Source: Methylotenera_A sp036676175 | GTDB lineage: Bacteria; Pseudomonadota; Gammaproteobacteria; Burkholderiales; Methylophilaceae | Length of the DNA stretch: 5,452 nucleotides | Reading direction: 5' to 3' | Assembly: GCA_036676175.1 (NCBI GenBank) | Contig: JAKFDL010000078.1 | Location: forward strand, 1 to 5,452 | Shown: positions 1 to 5,452 of the stretch, one piece after another | How the letters are laid out: the number at the start of each line of letters is the position of its first letter | Numbering within the stretch: the first letter of the stretch is position 1 | Translations under genes and position numbers: made by a program | The notes under the pieces: model-generated | Seen by the model: the letters and a program-made list of their open reading frames with translations, nothing else | Told to the model about the DNA's origin: nothing | Databases searched by the model: none

Positions 1-92
1 GGTTGATTTGCATCTTTAGTAATGGTGGCACAGCCAGTTAATAAAGCTTGTAATGTAACTGTTAAAACTAGGGCTTGACGAGAGACTTGCAT
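1..92 (-). CDS. Putative lipoprotein, N-terminal 30 codons (runs off left edge)
   Basis: The frame opens with ATG at 92-90 and stays open to the window edge. The visible protein begins MQVSRQALVLTV and has a short basic N-region (Arg5), a hydrophobic stretch at about residues 7-18, and a lipobox LLTGC with the lipidated cysteine at residue 21. The text after it is ATITKDANQ. This is a classic signal peptidase II signal, so the product should be a membrane-anchored lipoprotein of the cell envelope. The CATI-x-x-x-x-x-Q start recalls several small proteobacterial lipoproteins, but too little is visible to name a family. It follows lpdA on the same strand after 42 bases with no evident terminator, so read-through from lpdA is possible. 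The Shine-Dalgarno is weak (an A-rich AAAGAA stretch). An upstream ATG at 109-107 is followed by a stop after three codons and cannot be the start. Confidence 0.7.
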   Translation of the reverse strand, partial: MQVSRQALVLTVTLQALLTGCATITKDANQ

Positions 93-134
93 TATTTTTA
101 TTCTTTCATGGTTAGTATTGTTAGGATTAATTTT

Positions 135-1898
135 TTACCTTTTTTTAATGTACAAGTCAGTAATGGTTCCCTCCTTCATTTCTGCCGCAAAGCAGATGGT
201 TTCTGAGAGAGTAGGGTGGGCGTGAATGGTTAACCCTAAATCGTGGGCATCGGCACCCATCTCAATGGCGAGTACCGCTTCCGCCAACAGTTCCCCCGCA
301 TTGACACCGACAATACCAGCACCAATTAAGCGGTGTGTGGTTTTATCAAAGATTAACTTAGTTGCCCCTTCGGTACGTGCCACCGATATCGCGCGCCCAC
401 TGGCTGCCCAAGGGAACGAAGCCTTATCGATTTCAATATTTCTAGATTTCGCCTCAGTTTCGGTCATGCCTACCCACGCGATTTCCGGGTCGGTATAAGC
501 CACACTTGGAATCACAGAGGCGACGAACTCCACTTTGTGGCCTGCAATCACTTCTGCAGCGACTTTGCCTTCGTGCGTGGCTTTGTGTGCCAGCATTGGT
601 TGGCCAACGATATCGCCTATAGCGAAAATATGCGACACATTGGTTCGCATTTGCTTATCTACAGCTATAAAGCCGCGCTCATCCACCGCAACACCGGCGA
701 GTTCTGCCCCAATATTATTGCCATTGGGTTTACGGCCAATTGAAACCAGCACGCGGTCGTAAACTTGTGTTTCCTTAGGCGCTTCTTCTCCCTCAAAGCT
801 GACATGAATGCCATCTTTTTTGGCTTCCATCTTGCTTACTTTGGTAGATAGCATAATCGCTTCAAAGCGTTTATCCATGCGTTTTTGCAGTGGGCGTACC
901 AAATCTCGGTCGCAACCTGTTATCAGGCCGTCCATAAACTCTACAACGCTGACCTTACTGCCCAGTGCATCGTATACTGTGCCCATTTCTAGCCCAATAA
1001 TGCCGCCGCCGATGACCAATAAGCGCTTGGGAATATCCTCTAATTTTAACGCTCCCGTGGAATCCATAATGCGTGCGTCATCTGGTGCGTTGGGGAATTT
1101 GGTCGCTTGTGAGCCTGCGGCGATAATAGCGTTTTCAAAGCCAATAGTTGTCACTTTGCCATCGGCTGCAGTCACGGCAATTTGGTGCGGGCTAGTAAAT
1201 TTGCCTAAACCTTCTACAACAGTAACTCCACGCTGTTTCGCCATGGCCGCTAAGCCGCCAGTGAGTTTGGCGACGACATCATTGGATTTCCAGTTGCGCA
1301 GATGTTCTAAATCAATATTAGGCGCGCCAAAACTGACGCCATGTGCAGCCGTTTCTTCAGCTTCTGTGATGACTTTGGCGGTGTGGAGCAATGCTTTAGA
1401 AGGAATGCAGCCCACGTTTAAACATACACCGCCCAGCGTTGCGTAACGCTCAATTAGCACTACTTTCAGGCCAAGATCTGCTGCTCTAAAAGCGGCGGTG
1501 TAGCCGCCAGGCCCAGAGCCTAACACAACCACCTGTGTTGTAATGTCGTTATTCGTGTCTGGCTTGGCATCTAAAATAGCAGGCTTTGGAGCCAATATTG
1601 GTGCGGCTTCTGGCGCTGTTGTTTTAAAGGTTTCAGTTTTTGCAGTTGCAGCAGAGGGTTCTGCTTCAATCAGTAAAATCAGTGAACCTTTGGCAATTTT
1701 ATCGCCCACTTTCACTTTTACTTCTTTCACAACACCCGCTTGAGAAGATGGTATGTCCATGGATGCTTTGTCAGATTCAACCGTAATAAGCGAATCTTCT
1801 TTGGCAATCGTGTCGCCCACTTTTACCAATACTTCGATGACATCAACGCTGTCAAAATTGCCAATATCGGGAACTAATATTTCTACTAACTGACTCAT
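135..1898 (-). CDS. lpdA: Dihydrolipoamide dehydrogenase (E3) with N-terminal lipoyl domain
   Basis: This is the E3 component of pyruvate dehydrogenase. It is a cytoplasmic flavoenzyme that re-oxidises dihydrolipoyl groups through FAD and passes electrons to NAD+. Of 587 residues, 1-80 form a biotinyl/lipoyl domain with the lipoylation lysine K44 in ESDKASMD. Residues 81-118 are an Ala/Pro/Lys linker. The FAD-binding GSGPGG loop is at 127-132 and the redox disulfide C159/C164 lies in GGVCLNVGCIPSK. The NAD-binding GGGIIG is at 297-302, with acidic E320 ending the next strand (NAD rather than NADP). A second FAD motif, AIGD, is at 426-429, and the catalytic His-Glu pair H561/E566 lies in HPTLSE. 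Plain E3 enzymes are about 470 residues; the extra length is the lipoyl domain and linker, as in Neisseria p64k. I chose the start at 1898 (MSQLVEI) because AAAGG lies 5 bases upstream; an in-frame ATG at 1916 would only add MIIKVH. It is separated from aceF by two unrelated genes. Confidence 0.96.
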   Translation of the reverse strand: MSQLVEILVPDIGNFDSVDVIEVLVKVGDTIAKEDSLITVESDKASMDIPSSQAGVVKEVKVKVGDKIAKGSLILLIEAEPSAATAKTETFKTTAPEAAPILAPKPAILDAKPDTNNDITTQVVVLGSGPGGYTAAFRAADLGLKVVLIERYATLGGVCLNVGCIPSKALLHTAKVITEAEETAAHGVSFGAPNIDLEHLRNWKSNDVVAKLTGGLAAMAKQRGVTVVEGLGKFTSPHQIAVTAADGKVTTIGFENAIIAAGSQATKFPNAPDDARIMDSTGALKLEDIPKRLLVIGGGIIGLEMGTVYDALGSKVSVVEFMDGLITGCDRDLVRPLQKRMDKRFEAIMLSTKVSKMEAKKDGIHVSFEGEEAPKETQVYDRVLVSIGRKPNGNNIGAELAGVAVDERGFIAVDKQMRTNVSHIFAIGDIVGQPMLAHKATHEGKVAAEVIAGHKVEFVASVIPSVAYTDPEIAWVGMTETEAKSRNIEIDKASFPWAASGRAISVARTEGATKLIFDKTTHRLIGAGIVGVNAGELLAEAVLAIEMGADAHDLGLTIHAHPTLSETICFAAEMKEGTITDLYIKKR

Positions 1899-1903
1899 GT
1901 GAA

Positions 1904-1908
1904 CCTTT
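1904..1908 (-). promoter_or_regulatory. Ribosome binding site of lpdA
   Basis: On the minus strand AAAGG sits 5 bases upstream of the ATG at 1898. It favours this start over the in-frame ATG at 1916, which would place the Shine-Dalgarno inside the gene. Confidence 0.7.
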
Positions 1909-1929
1909 ATAATCATGATAACTAGGTGT

Positions 1930-1957
1930 ATTTTAGCATTAAATCGCTTATTCTCAG
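1930..1957 (-). promoter_or_regulatory. Candidate sigma70 promoter of lpdA, extended -10
   Basis: Read on the minus strand, a -35-like CTGAGA (1957-1952; 4 of 6 matches to TTGACA) is followed after 16 bases by TAAAAT (1935-1930; 5 of 6 matches to TATAAT). The -10 is preceded by TG plus one base (1938-1936), the extended -10 arrangement. Transcription would begin near 1923, giving a leader of about 25 bases before the lpdA start. The candidate was found by eye. It fits a separately transcribed lpdA, since the next gene upstream, at 2005, points away. Confidence 0.5.
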
Positions 1958-1988
1958 GCTTGGCTCATGCTACTTATATCTGTTTTCT

Positions 1989-1993
1989 AGAGG
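1989..1993 (+). promoter_or_regulatory. Ribosome binding site of the radical SAM gene
   Basis: AGAGG ends 11 bases before the ATG at 2005, a slightly long spacing. It supports starting at MEDSFYRP rather than at the in-frame ATG at 1915, which would add 30 residues overlapping the lpdA leader and promoter. I found no convincing plus-strand -35/-10 pair in the 106-base divergent spacer. Confidence 0.5.
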
Positions 1994-2004
1994 ATAAAAT
2001 CATC

Positions 2005-3102
2005 ATGGAAGATTCATTTTACCGCCCTTTAATCTACAAAGGGCGTGGCGCTGCTAGCAATCGTGTGGGCCGATTTGAGCCACATACGCATGAAGCGATG
2101 GATGATGGTTGGGGCAGCTTAGACGAGGAGGCGCCTCCGCTACGTACGGAGGTAAGTATAGATGCCACCAAAAGTGTAATTAACTATATCAACTCCCCCG
2201 ACATACCGTTTGACCGTACCATCAACCCTTATCGCGGTTGTGAACATGGCTGCATTTATTGCTATGCGCGTCCAACCCATGCGTATTTAGGCTTATCACC
2301 GGGTTTGGATTTTGAATCCCGGTTGCTAATGAAGCCGGATGCGTCGGCAATACTAAAAAAGGAGCTTGCCAAGCCTAATTACCAATGCAAGCCGATTGCG
2401 CTAGGAATGAATACCGATGCTTACCAGCCGATTGAGCGAGAGTATAGGCTTACACGCCAATTGATAGAAGTGCTGGCAGAAGCGAATCATCCTTTCACTT
2501 TAGTAACCAAATCTGCATTGGTAGAAAGAGATATTGACCTAATCGCACCGATGGCCTCTAAAGGCTTAGTGAGCATTTCACTCACTATCACAACCTTGGA
2601 TCGCCTGAATGCACGCAGGTCAGAACCACGAGCCGCAGCGCCTGAACGAAGATTGGAAACGATACGCCGATTAAGCGAAGCGGGCATTCCTACCGGAGTG
2701 ATGGTTGCGCCGGTTATTCCGGCATTAACTGATCATGATATGGAGCGGATATTGGAAAGTGCATACGCTGCTGGGGCACGCAGAGCGGGTTATGTGTTCT
2801 TGCGTTTGCCTTTGGAACTGACAGATTTATTCCAGGATTGGCTACAGCAATATTTTCCGCTGAAGGCGCAGCATGTGATGAGTTTGGTCAAGCAGAGTCG
2901 GGGCGGAAAAACCTATGTGTCTGAATTTGGCAAGCGTATGCGCGGTGAAGGGCTGTTTGCCGATTTGCTGGCTAATCGTTTCAAGCTTGCGTTAAAGCGG
3001 CTGGAGATGAATAGCGAACGTTTACAATTAAATACCCAACTTTTTCAAGTGCCTGAAAATTGGCATGCAGCGAACTCACAGGGACAAATGACATTGTTTT
3101 AG
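2005..3102 (+). CDS. PA0069/Rv2578c-family radical SAM protein
   Basis: The 365-residue protein carries a radical SAM cluster motif C79-E-H-G-C83-I-Y-C86 (CxxxCxxC), preceded by DRTINPYRG and followed by YARPTHAYL. This block is characteristic of the PA0069/Rv2578c-type radical SAM proteins, distantly related to spore photoproduct lyase (SplB). The three cysteines would bind a 4Fe-4S cluster that cleaves S-adenosylmethionine to a 5'-deoxyadenosyl radical. Other segments that look conserved are ALGMNTDAYQPIER (132-145), TLVTKS (165-170) and GVMVAPVIPALTD (231-243), consistent with a partial TIM barrel. No signal peptide is seen, so it should be cytoplasmic. The substrate is unknown to me; a role in DNA repair is often suspected from the SplB relationship but is not shown here. 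The last five residues, QMTLF, resemble a beta-clamp binding peptide. The gene stands alone between lpdA (divergent) and the protease (convergent). Confidence 0.9.
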   Translation: MEDSFYRPLIYKGRGAASNRVGRFEPHTHEAMDDGWGSLDEEAPPLRTEVSIDATKSVINYINSPDIPFDRTINPYRGCEHGCIYCYARPTHAYLGLSPGLDFESRLLMKPDASAILKKELAKPNYQCKPIALGMNTDAYQPIEREYRLTRQLIEVLAEANHPFTLVTKSALVERDIDLIAPMASKGLVSISLTITTLDRLNARRSEPRAAAPERRLETIRRLSEAGIPTGVMVAPVIPALTDHDMERILESAYAAGARRAGYVFLRLPLELTDLFQDWLQQYFPLKAQHVMSLVKQSRGGKTYVSEFGKRMRGEGLFADLLANRFKLALKRLEMNSERLQLNTQLFQVPENWHAANSQGQMTLF

Positions 3103-3152
3103 TAATTGGAAGTGTTTAATTTTTTTTGGTTTGTTTAAACAGTAAAGTGGCG
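3103..3152. other. Short AT-rich spacer between convergent genes
   Basis: Only 50 bases separate the stop codons of the radical SAM gene and the protease gene. The spacer holds an 8-base T run (3120-3127) and the palindrome TGTTTAAACA (3132-3141). TGTTTAA at 3113-3119 could pair with TTAAACA at 3135-3141 across the T run. No GC-rich stem precedes the T run, so I do not call an intrinsic terminator, although both transcripts presumably end near here. Confidence 0.4.
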
Positions 3153-4178
3153 CTAGTCTGTTGTCAGGCCCATCGCAAGTTTTAAATTGTTTGCCACATC
3201 AACATCAAGTACATCTAACGCAGCCACTAAATTTAAGGCTTCTGTGTGCTTGCCGTTTTGTTCTGCGATGATGCCTAGATAATACAGCGCGCTACTATGG
3301 TTACTGTTGCTAGCCACCACTTGATTTAAATGTAGCTCTGCATAAGCCGTATTTTTTAAACTAAATTCAGCAACAGCGCGGTAAAAGACTGCTTCCATGC
3401 TGTGCGGTTCCTTTTCCGCCCAATCCGTAGCGATTGCTTCTAATGTGGTCCAATCTTCCATTTTAAGTGGCTGCACAACCTTCATGAAAAATGGCCATTT
3501 TTCGTGCGACACTGCCCAAAACGGTAATTCACTTTTACCGACAATAGGCTGTTCTGGCTGGTTTATCAAAGCTTGCACCCATTCCACCGGCATGTTGTAA
3601 TAAAACGCATTATGGCCCGGGCTTTTAACGGTGATGATTCCGACTAAATTCCCTGTGTCATCAAACATGCCACCACCGCTGTCACCCATCCTAAATGCAT
3701 TGCTGGCTCTAATCACAACGCTATCGTCCATGGGGTATAAGCCTTTTACAAAGCCGTAGATGCCATTGGGACGTGGCGAGGAGGTTGCGAAACCAACGGT
3801 ATAAACTGGCTGTTCGTACTTCAGTTTTTCGCTTGAGCCTATAGGCGCAATGGGTGCGTTAAGGTTGGTCACGGTCAATATGCATAAATCATGGTGCCAA
3901 TCTGGTTTGAGCGCACTTGCTTTATAGTTTTCACCATTGCGGTTAATACTAACTGAAACCGCGCCTGCAATGACATGACAATTAGTAACTACCTGGTCTT
4001 TGGCAACTACAACCCCTGAACCCAACCCGTAGCCGCCATTTTCAAGACTAACCTGGACTTTGACGACATGCGCACTGATTTTTTGCACGATTTCGTCGGT
4101 AGGTGCGGCCATGCTGGATGTCGCGAAGACAAAGTACAATAAAGTGGAACTTAATAATGCAGGAACAAGCCTTGTCAT
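3153..4178 (-). CDS. Exported trypsin-like serine protease with C-terminal TPR-like region
   Basis: This 341-residue protein starts with a signal peptide: Arg3, a hydrophobic core at about residues 6-20, and an SMA|A cleavage site after residue 24. It should therefore act in the periplasm or beyond. Residues 28-205 form a chymotrypsin/HtrA-like S1 domain with all three catalytic residues: H68 in TNCHVIAG, D97 in HHDLCIL and S167 in GDSGGGMF. Cys67 and Cys99, flanking the His and Asp, could form a disulfide (inference). After a linker with PFWAVSHEKWPFFM (219-232), residues 258-330 contain about two TPR-like helical hairpins, for example AVFYRAVAEFSLKNTAYAEL and ALYYLGIIAEQNGKHTEAL. There is no PDZ domain, so it is not a standard DegP/DegQ. 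The TPR part may recruit substrates or partners. The start at 4178 has GGGGA 5 bases upstream. It is transcribed alone, towards the radical SAM gene. The physiological substrate is unknown. Confidence 0.88.
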   Translation of the reverse strand: MTRLVPALLSSTLLYFVFATSSMAAPTDEIVQKISAHVVKVQVSLENGGYGLGSGVVVAKDQVVTNCHVIAGAVSVSINRNGENYKASALKPDWHHDLCILTVTNLNAPIAPIGSSEKLKYEQPVYTVGFATSSPRPNGIYGFVKGLYPMDDSVVIRASNAFRMGDSGGGMFDDTGNLVGIITVKSPGHNAFYYNMPVEWVQALINQPEQPIVGKSELPFWAVSHEKWPFFMKVVQPLKMEDWTTLEAIATDWAEKEPHSMEAVFYRAVAEFSLKNTAYAELHLNQVVASNSNHSSALYYLGIIAEQNGKHTEALNLVAALDVLDVDVANNLKLAMGLTTD

Positions 4179-4183
4179 GATAA

Positions 4184-4188
4184 TCCCC
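4184..4188 (-). promoter_or_regulatory. Ribosome binding site of the protease gene
   Basis: On the minus strand GGGGA lies 5 bases before the ATG at 4178. The ATG is followed directly by a good signal peptide, so spacing and protein agree on this start. Confidence 0.6.
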
Positions 4189-4218
4189 AGTTGTCAGTGT
4201 TAAGTCTAACCTCACTCA

Positions 4219-4295
4219 AGCAAATGTTATGTACGCCAACTTACATATATGTTCAGATACATGTATTTAATAACTAGCAAATGTTATACCAACTT
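4219..4295. repeat. Diverged direct repeat pair upstream of the protease gene
   Basis: AGCAAATGTTAT occurs at 4219-4230 and again at 4276-4287, exactly 57 bases apart. Each copy is followed by CCAACTT (4236-4242 and 4289-4295). The first copy has GTACG between the two blocks and the second has a single A, so the copies differ by a short insertion or deletion. Both lie 40-120 bases upstream of the protease start, where a promoter or operator would be expected. On the minus strand, TTGGTA from the left copy block (4293-4288) followed by TTAAAT 16 bases later is a weak promoter candidate. The function of the repeat is unknown; it may be an operator pair or a remnant of a local duplication. Confidence 0.55.
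4243..4266. promoter_or_regulatory. Two adjacent 10-bp palindromes, possible operator
   Basis: ACATATATGT (4243-4252) and ATACATGTAT (4257-4266) are each perfect palindromes. They are separated by 4 bases, and their centres are 14 bases apart. They lie between the two direct repeat copies, 65-88 bases upstream of the protease start. The arrangement could be a double binding site for a dimeric regulator. Short AT-rich palindromes also arise by chance, so this is tentative. Confidence 0.3.
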
Positions 4296-4332
4296 GAAAA
4301 AGCTGAATTAGGTGTACTTTTAGGGGATTTAA

Positions 4333-4369
4333 TACCCATTAACCTGCTAAATCTATAGGTTAATGGGTA
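4333..4369 (-). terminator. Stem-loop downstream of aceF, likely transcription terminator
   Basis: TACCCATTAACCT (4333-4345) pairs perfectly with AGGTTAATGGGTA (4357-4369), a 13-bp stem with an 11-base loop, starting 46 bases after the aceF stop. In the minus direction it is followed by TTAAATCCCC, so the U tract is poor. In the plus direction it is followed by ATTTTG. A smaller hairpin, GCACT (4385-4389) with AGTGC (4395-4399), sits between it and the stop. The position suggests termination or 3'-end protection of the aceF message. Termination efficiency cannot be judged by eye. Confidence 0.6.
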
Positions 4370-4415
4370 ATTTTGACGAATTGTGCACTAAAGAAGTGCG
4401 TGAATTGCGCGTTGA

Positions 4416-5452
4416 CTAAAGTAATAATCGACGCACATCAGACAGCATCATGCGCATGTGGCTGGTAAAACGTGCACCATCTGCACCATCAACAACGCGA
4501 TGATCATAAGACAGGGAAAGTGGCAAAATTAGCCGTGGTTCAAAGCCTTTGGTTTTTGCATCGTAAACAGGCTGCATGCTAGAGCGGGACACGCCAAGAA
4601 TCGCCACTTCTGGGCAGTTGATAATCGGCGTGAACATGGTGCCGCCAATGCCACCCAAGCTGGAAATGGTAAAACAGCCGCCTTGCATTTCTTCAATTTT
4701 AAGTTTGCGTTCACGTGCCTTGGTCGAAAGCTCCATGAGGTCACGTGCGATTTCCAGAACGTCTTTACTTTGCACATCTTTTACTACAGGTACCACCAAG
4801 CCATCTGGTGTGTCGCAGGCAAAGCCGATGTTGTAATAGTTTTTAAGTATCAGGCTGTCACCATCAGGCGAAAGTGAAGAGTTAAAGTTTGGGTACGCTT
4901 TTAAAGCATTGACTGAAGCCTTGATTAAGAACGCCAACATGGTCAATTTCACGCCACGTTTTTCTGCATCCGCCATCATCGATTTTCTAAAGTCTTCCAG
5001 GTCGGTAATATCAGCTTCGTCAAACTGCGTCACATGCGGCGCAGTCACCCAATTGCGGTGTAAATTGGCGCCAGAGATTTTTTTAATGCGCGATAACGGC
5101 TTGGTTTCAATCTCGCCAAATTGGCTAAAATCAATCACTGGCATCGGCAGCGTCGCCAAACTGCCTAAGCCAGCGCCCATATTTTCTGTACGCGGTTTGG
5201 CTAATTCATTTTTTACATAGGCTTGCACGTCGGTTTGGGTGATGCGGTTTTTTGCAGCGCTGCCTTGTACCATGGCTAAGTTGACACCCAATTCGCGCGC
5301 AAACTTACGCACACTTGGGCTGGCATGAGATGTTTTGCCGCCATTTGGTACGATACTTTCACCAACAGGCAACGGCTGATGCGCAGGCTGGATTTTTTTA
5401 GCAGGTTCTGGTGCTGGACGGCTTGGTGTTGGGATTGTTTGTTCAGTTTTAG
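4416..5452 (-). CDS. aceF: Pyruvate dehydrogenase E2 (dihydrolipoamide acetyltransferase), C-terminal part
   Basis: The frame is open from the window edge (first whole codon at 5450) to the TAG at 4418-4416, giving 344 codons without an N-terminus. Visible residues 1-40 are a Pro/Ala/Lys-rich interdomain linker. Residues about 42-80 are the peripheral subunit-binding domain (SHASPSVRKFARELGV, then NRITQTDVQAYV), which docks E1 or E3. Residues about 115-344 are the catalytic domain, which transfers acetyl from lipoyl to CoA. The active-site HxxxDG is in SYDHRVVDGADGARF, with the catalytic histidine encoded at 4502-4500. The segment SSLGGIGGTMFTPIINCPEVAILG and the terminal RRLLL match the AceF type rather than SucB. 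Lipoyl domains and the start must lie beyond the right edge; the TTG at 5372 lies inside the linker and is not the start. E1 (aceE) would be expected further right. The subunit-binding loop GSAAKNRI departs from the common GTGxxGRI. Confidence 0.95.
   Translation of the reverse strand, partial: KTEQTIPTPSRPAPEPAKKIQPAHQPLPVGESIVPNGGKTSHASPSVRKFARELGVNLAMVQGSAAKNRITQTDVQAYVKNELAKPRTENMGAGLGSLATLPMPVIDFSQFGEIETKPLSRIKKISGANLHRNWVTAPHVTQFDEADITDLEDFRKSMMADAEKRGVKLTMLAFLIKASVNALKAYPNFNSSLSPDGDSLILKNYYNIGFACDTPDGLVVPVVKDVQSKDVLEIARDLMELSTKARERKLKIEEMQGGCFTISSLGGIGGTMFTPIINCPEVAILGVSRSSMQPVYDAKTKGFEPRLILPLSLSYDHRVVDGADGARFTSHMRMMLSDVRRLLL

Noticed and set aside
808..1446. 212-codon open frame on the plus strand, antisense to lpdA
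   Set aside because: It lies wholly inside lpdA, whose motifs are unambiguous. The antisense translation is Ser/Pro/Thr-rich with no recognisable domain, which is typical of shadow frames.
1915..2004. Upstream in-frame ATG at 1915 as the start of the radical SAM gene
   Set aside because: The extra 30 residues overlap the lpdA promoter region and do not look like family sequence. AGAGG precedes the ATG at 2005, and the family-like text begins MEDSFYRPL.
2127..2138. Perfect 12-bp palindrome GGAGGCGCCTCC
   Set aside because: It lies inside the radical SAM coding region, where it encodes Glu-Glu-Ala-Pro-Pro. There is no T run or other regulatory context, so it is probably chance.
3113..3141. 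Intrinsic terminator in the convergent spacer
   Set aside because: There is an 8-base T run, but the only possible stem is a 7-bp AT-rich pairing that encloses the T run instead of preceding it.
4179..4415. Small gene, small RNA or mobile-element end in the spacer upstream of the protease
   Set aside because: I see no start codon with a Shine-Dalgarno and a convincing frame, and no transposase remnant. The repeats are short and direct, not terminal inverted repeats.
5370..5372. TTG at 5372 as the start of a short, lipoyl-free E2
   Set aside because: The frame stays open to the window edge and reads as a normal Pro/Ala/Lys linker, so the gene continues beyond the window.
1..5452. Defence system, CRISPR array or other new multi-gene system
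   Set aside because: All visible genes are housekeeping or widespread families. There are no regularly spaced repeats, nucleases, reverse transcriptases or toxin-antitoxin pairs.

Overview
The window looks like a chromosomal housekeeping region of a Gram-negative proteobacterium, most likely a betaproteobacterium. A Methylophilaceae-like methylotroph is my best guess. This rests on three things: a pyruvate dehydrogenase type E2, an E3 that carries its own N-terminal lipoyl domain (a Neisseria/betaproteobacterial arrangement), and fairly AT-leaning codon use and spacers. The taxonomic call is inference; no rRNA or other marker is present.

Layout, left to right. Positions 1-92 (minus) hold the first 30 codons of a lipoprotein that runs off the left edge. 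Positions 135-1898 (minus) are lpdA, dihydrolipoamide dehydrogenase with a lipoyl domain, preceded by a good extended -10 promoter candidate. Positions 2005-3102 (plus) encode a PA0069/Rv2578c-type radical SAM protein, divergent from lpdA. Positions 3153-4178 (minus) encode an exported trypsin-like serine protease with a C-terminal TPR-like region, convergent with the radical SAM gene. Positions 4179-4415 are a non-coding spacer with a diverged direct repeat, two 10-bp palindromes and a perfect 13-bp stem-loop. Positions 4416-5452 (minus) are the C-terminal part of aceF, the E2 acetyltransferase; its lipoyl domain(s) lie beyond the right edge.

The two metabolic genes belong to one complex. 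E2 moves acetyl groups from lipoyl arms to CoA, and E3 re-oxidises the dihydrolipoyl arms with FAD and NAD+. In many betaproteobacteria aceE-aceF-lpdA are contiguous. Here about 2.5 kb holding a protease gene and an oppositely oriented radical SAM gene separates aceF from lpdA. The stem-loop after aceF and the separate promoter before lpdA suggest the two are now transcribed independently.

I see no CRISPR array, insertion sequence, tRNA, rRNA or obvious defence system. The points most worth a second look are the split pdh locus, the beta-clamp-like C-terminus of the radical SAM protein, the repeat/palindrome cluster upstream of the protease, and the atypical E3-binding loop in AceF.
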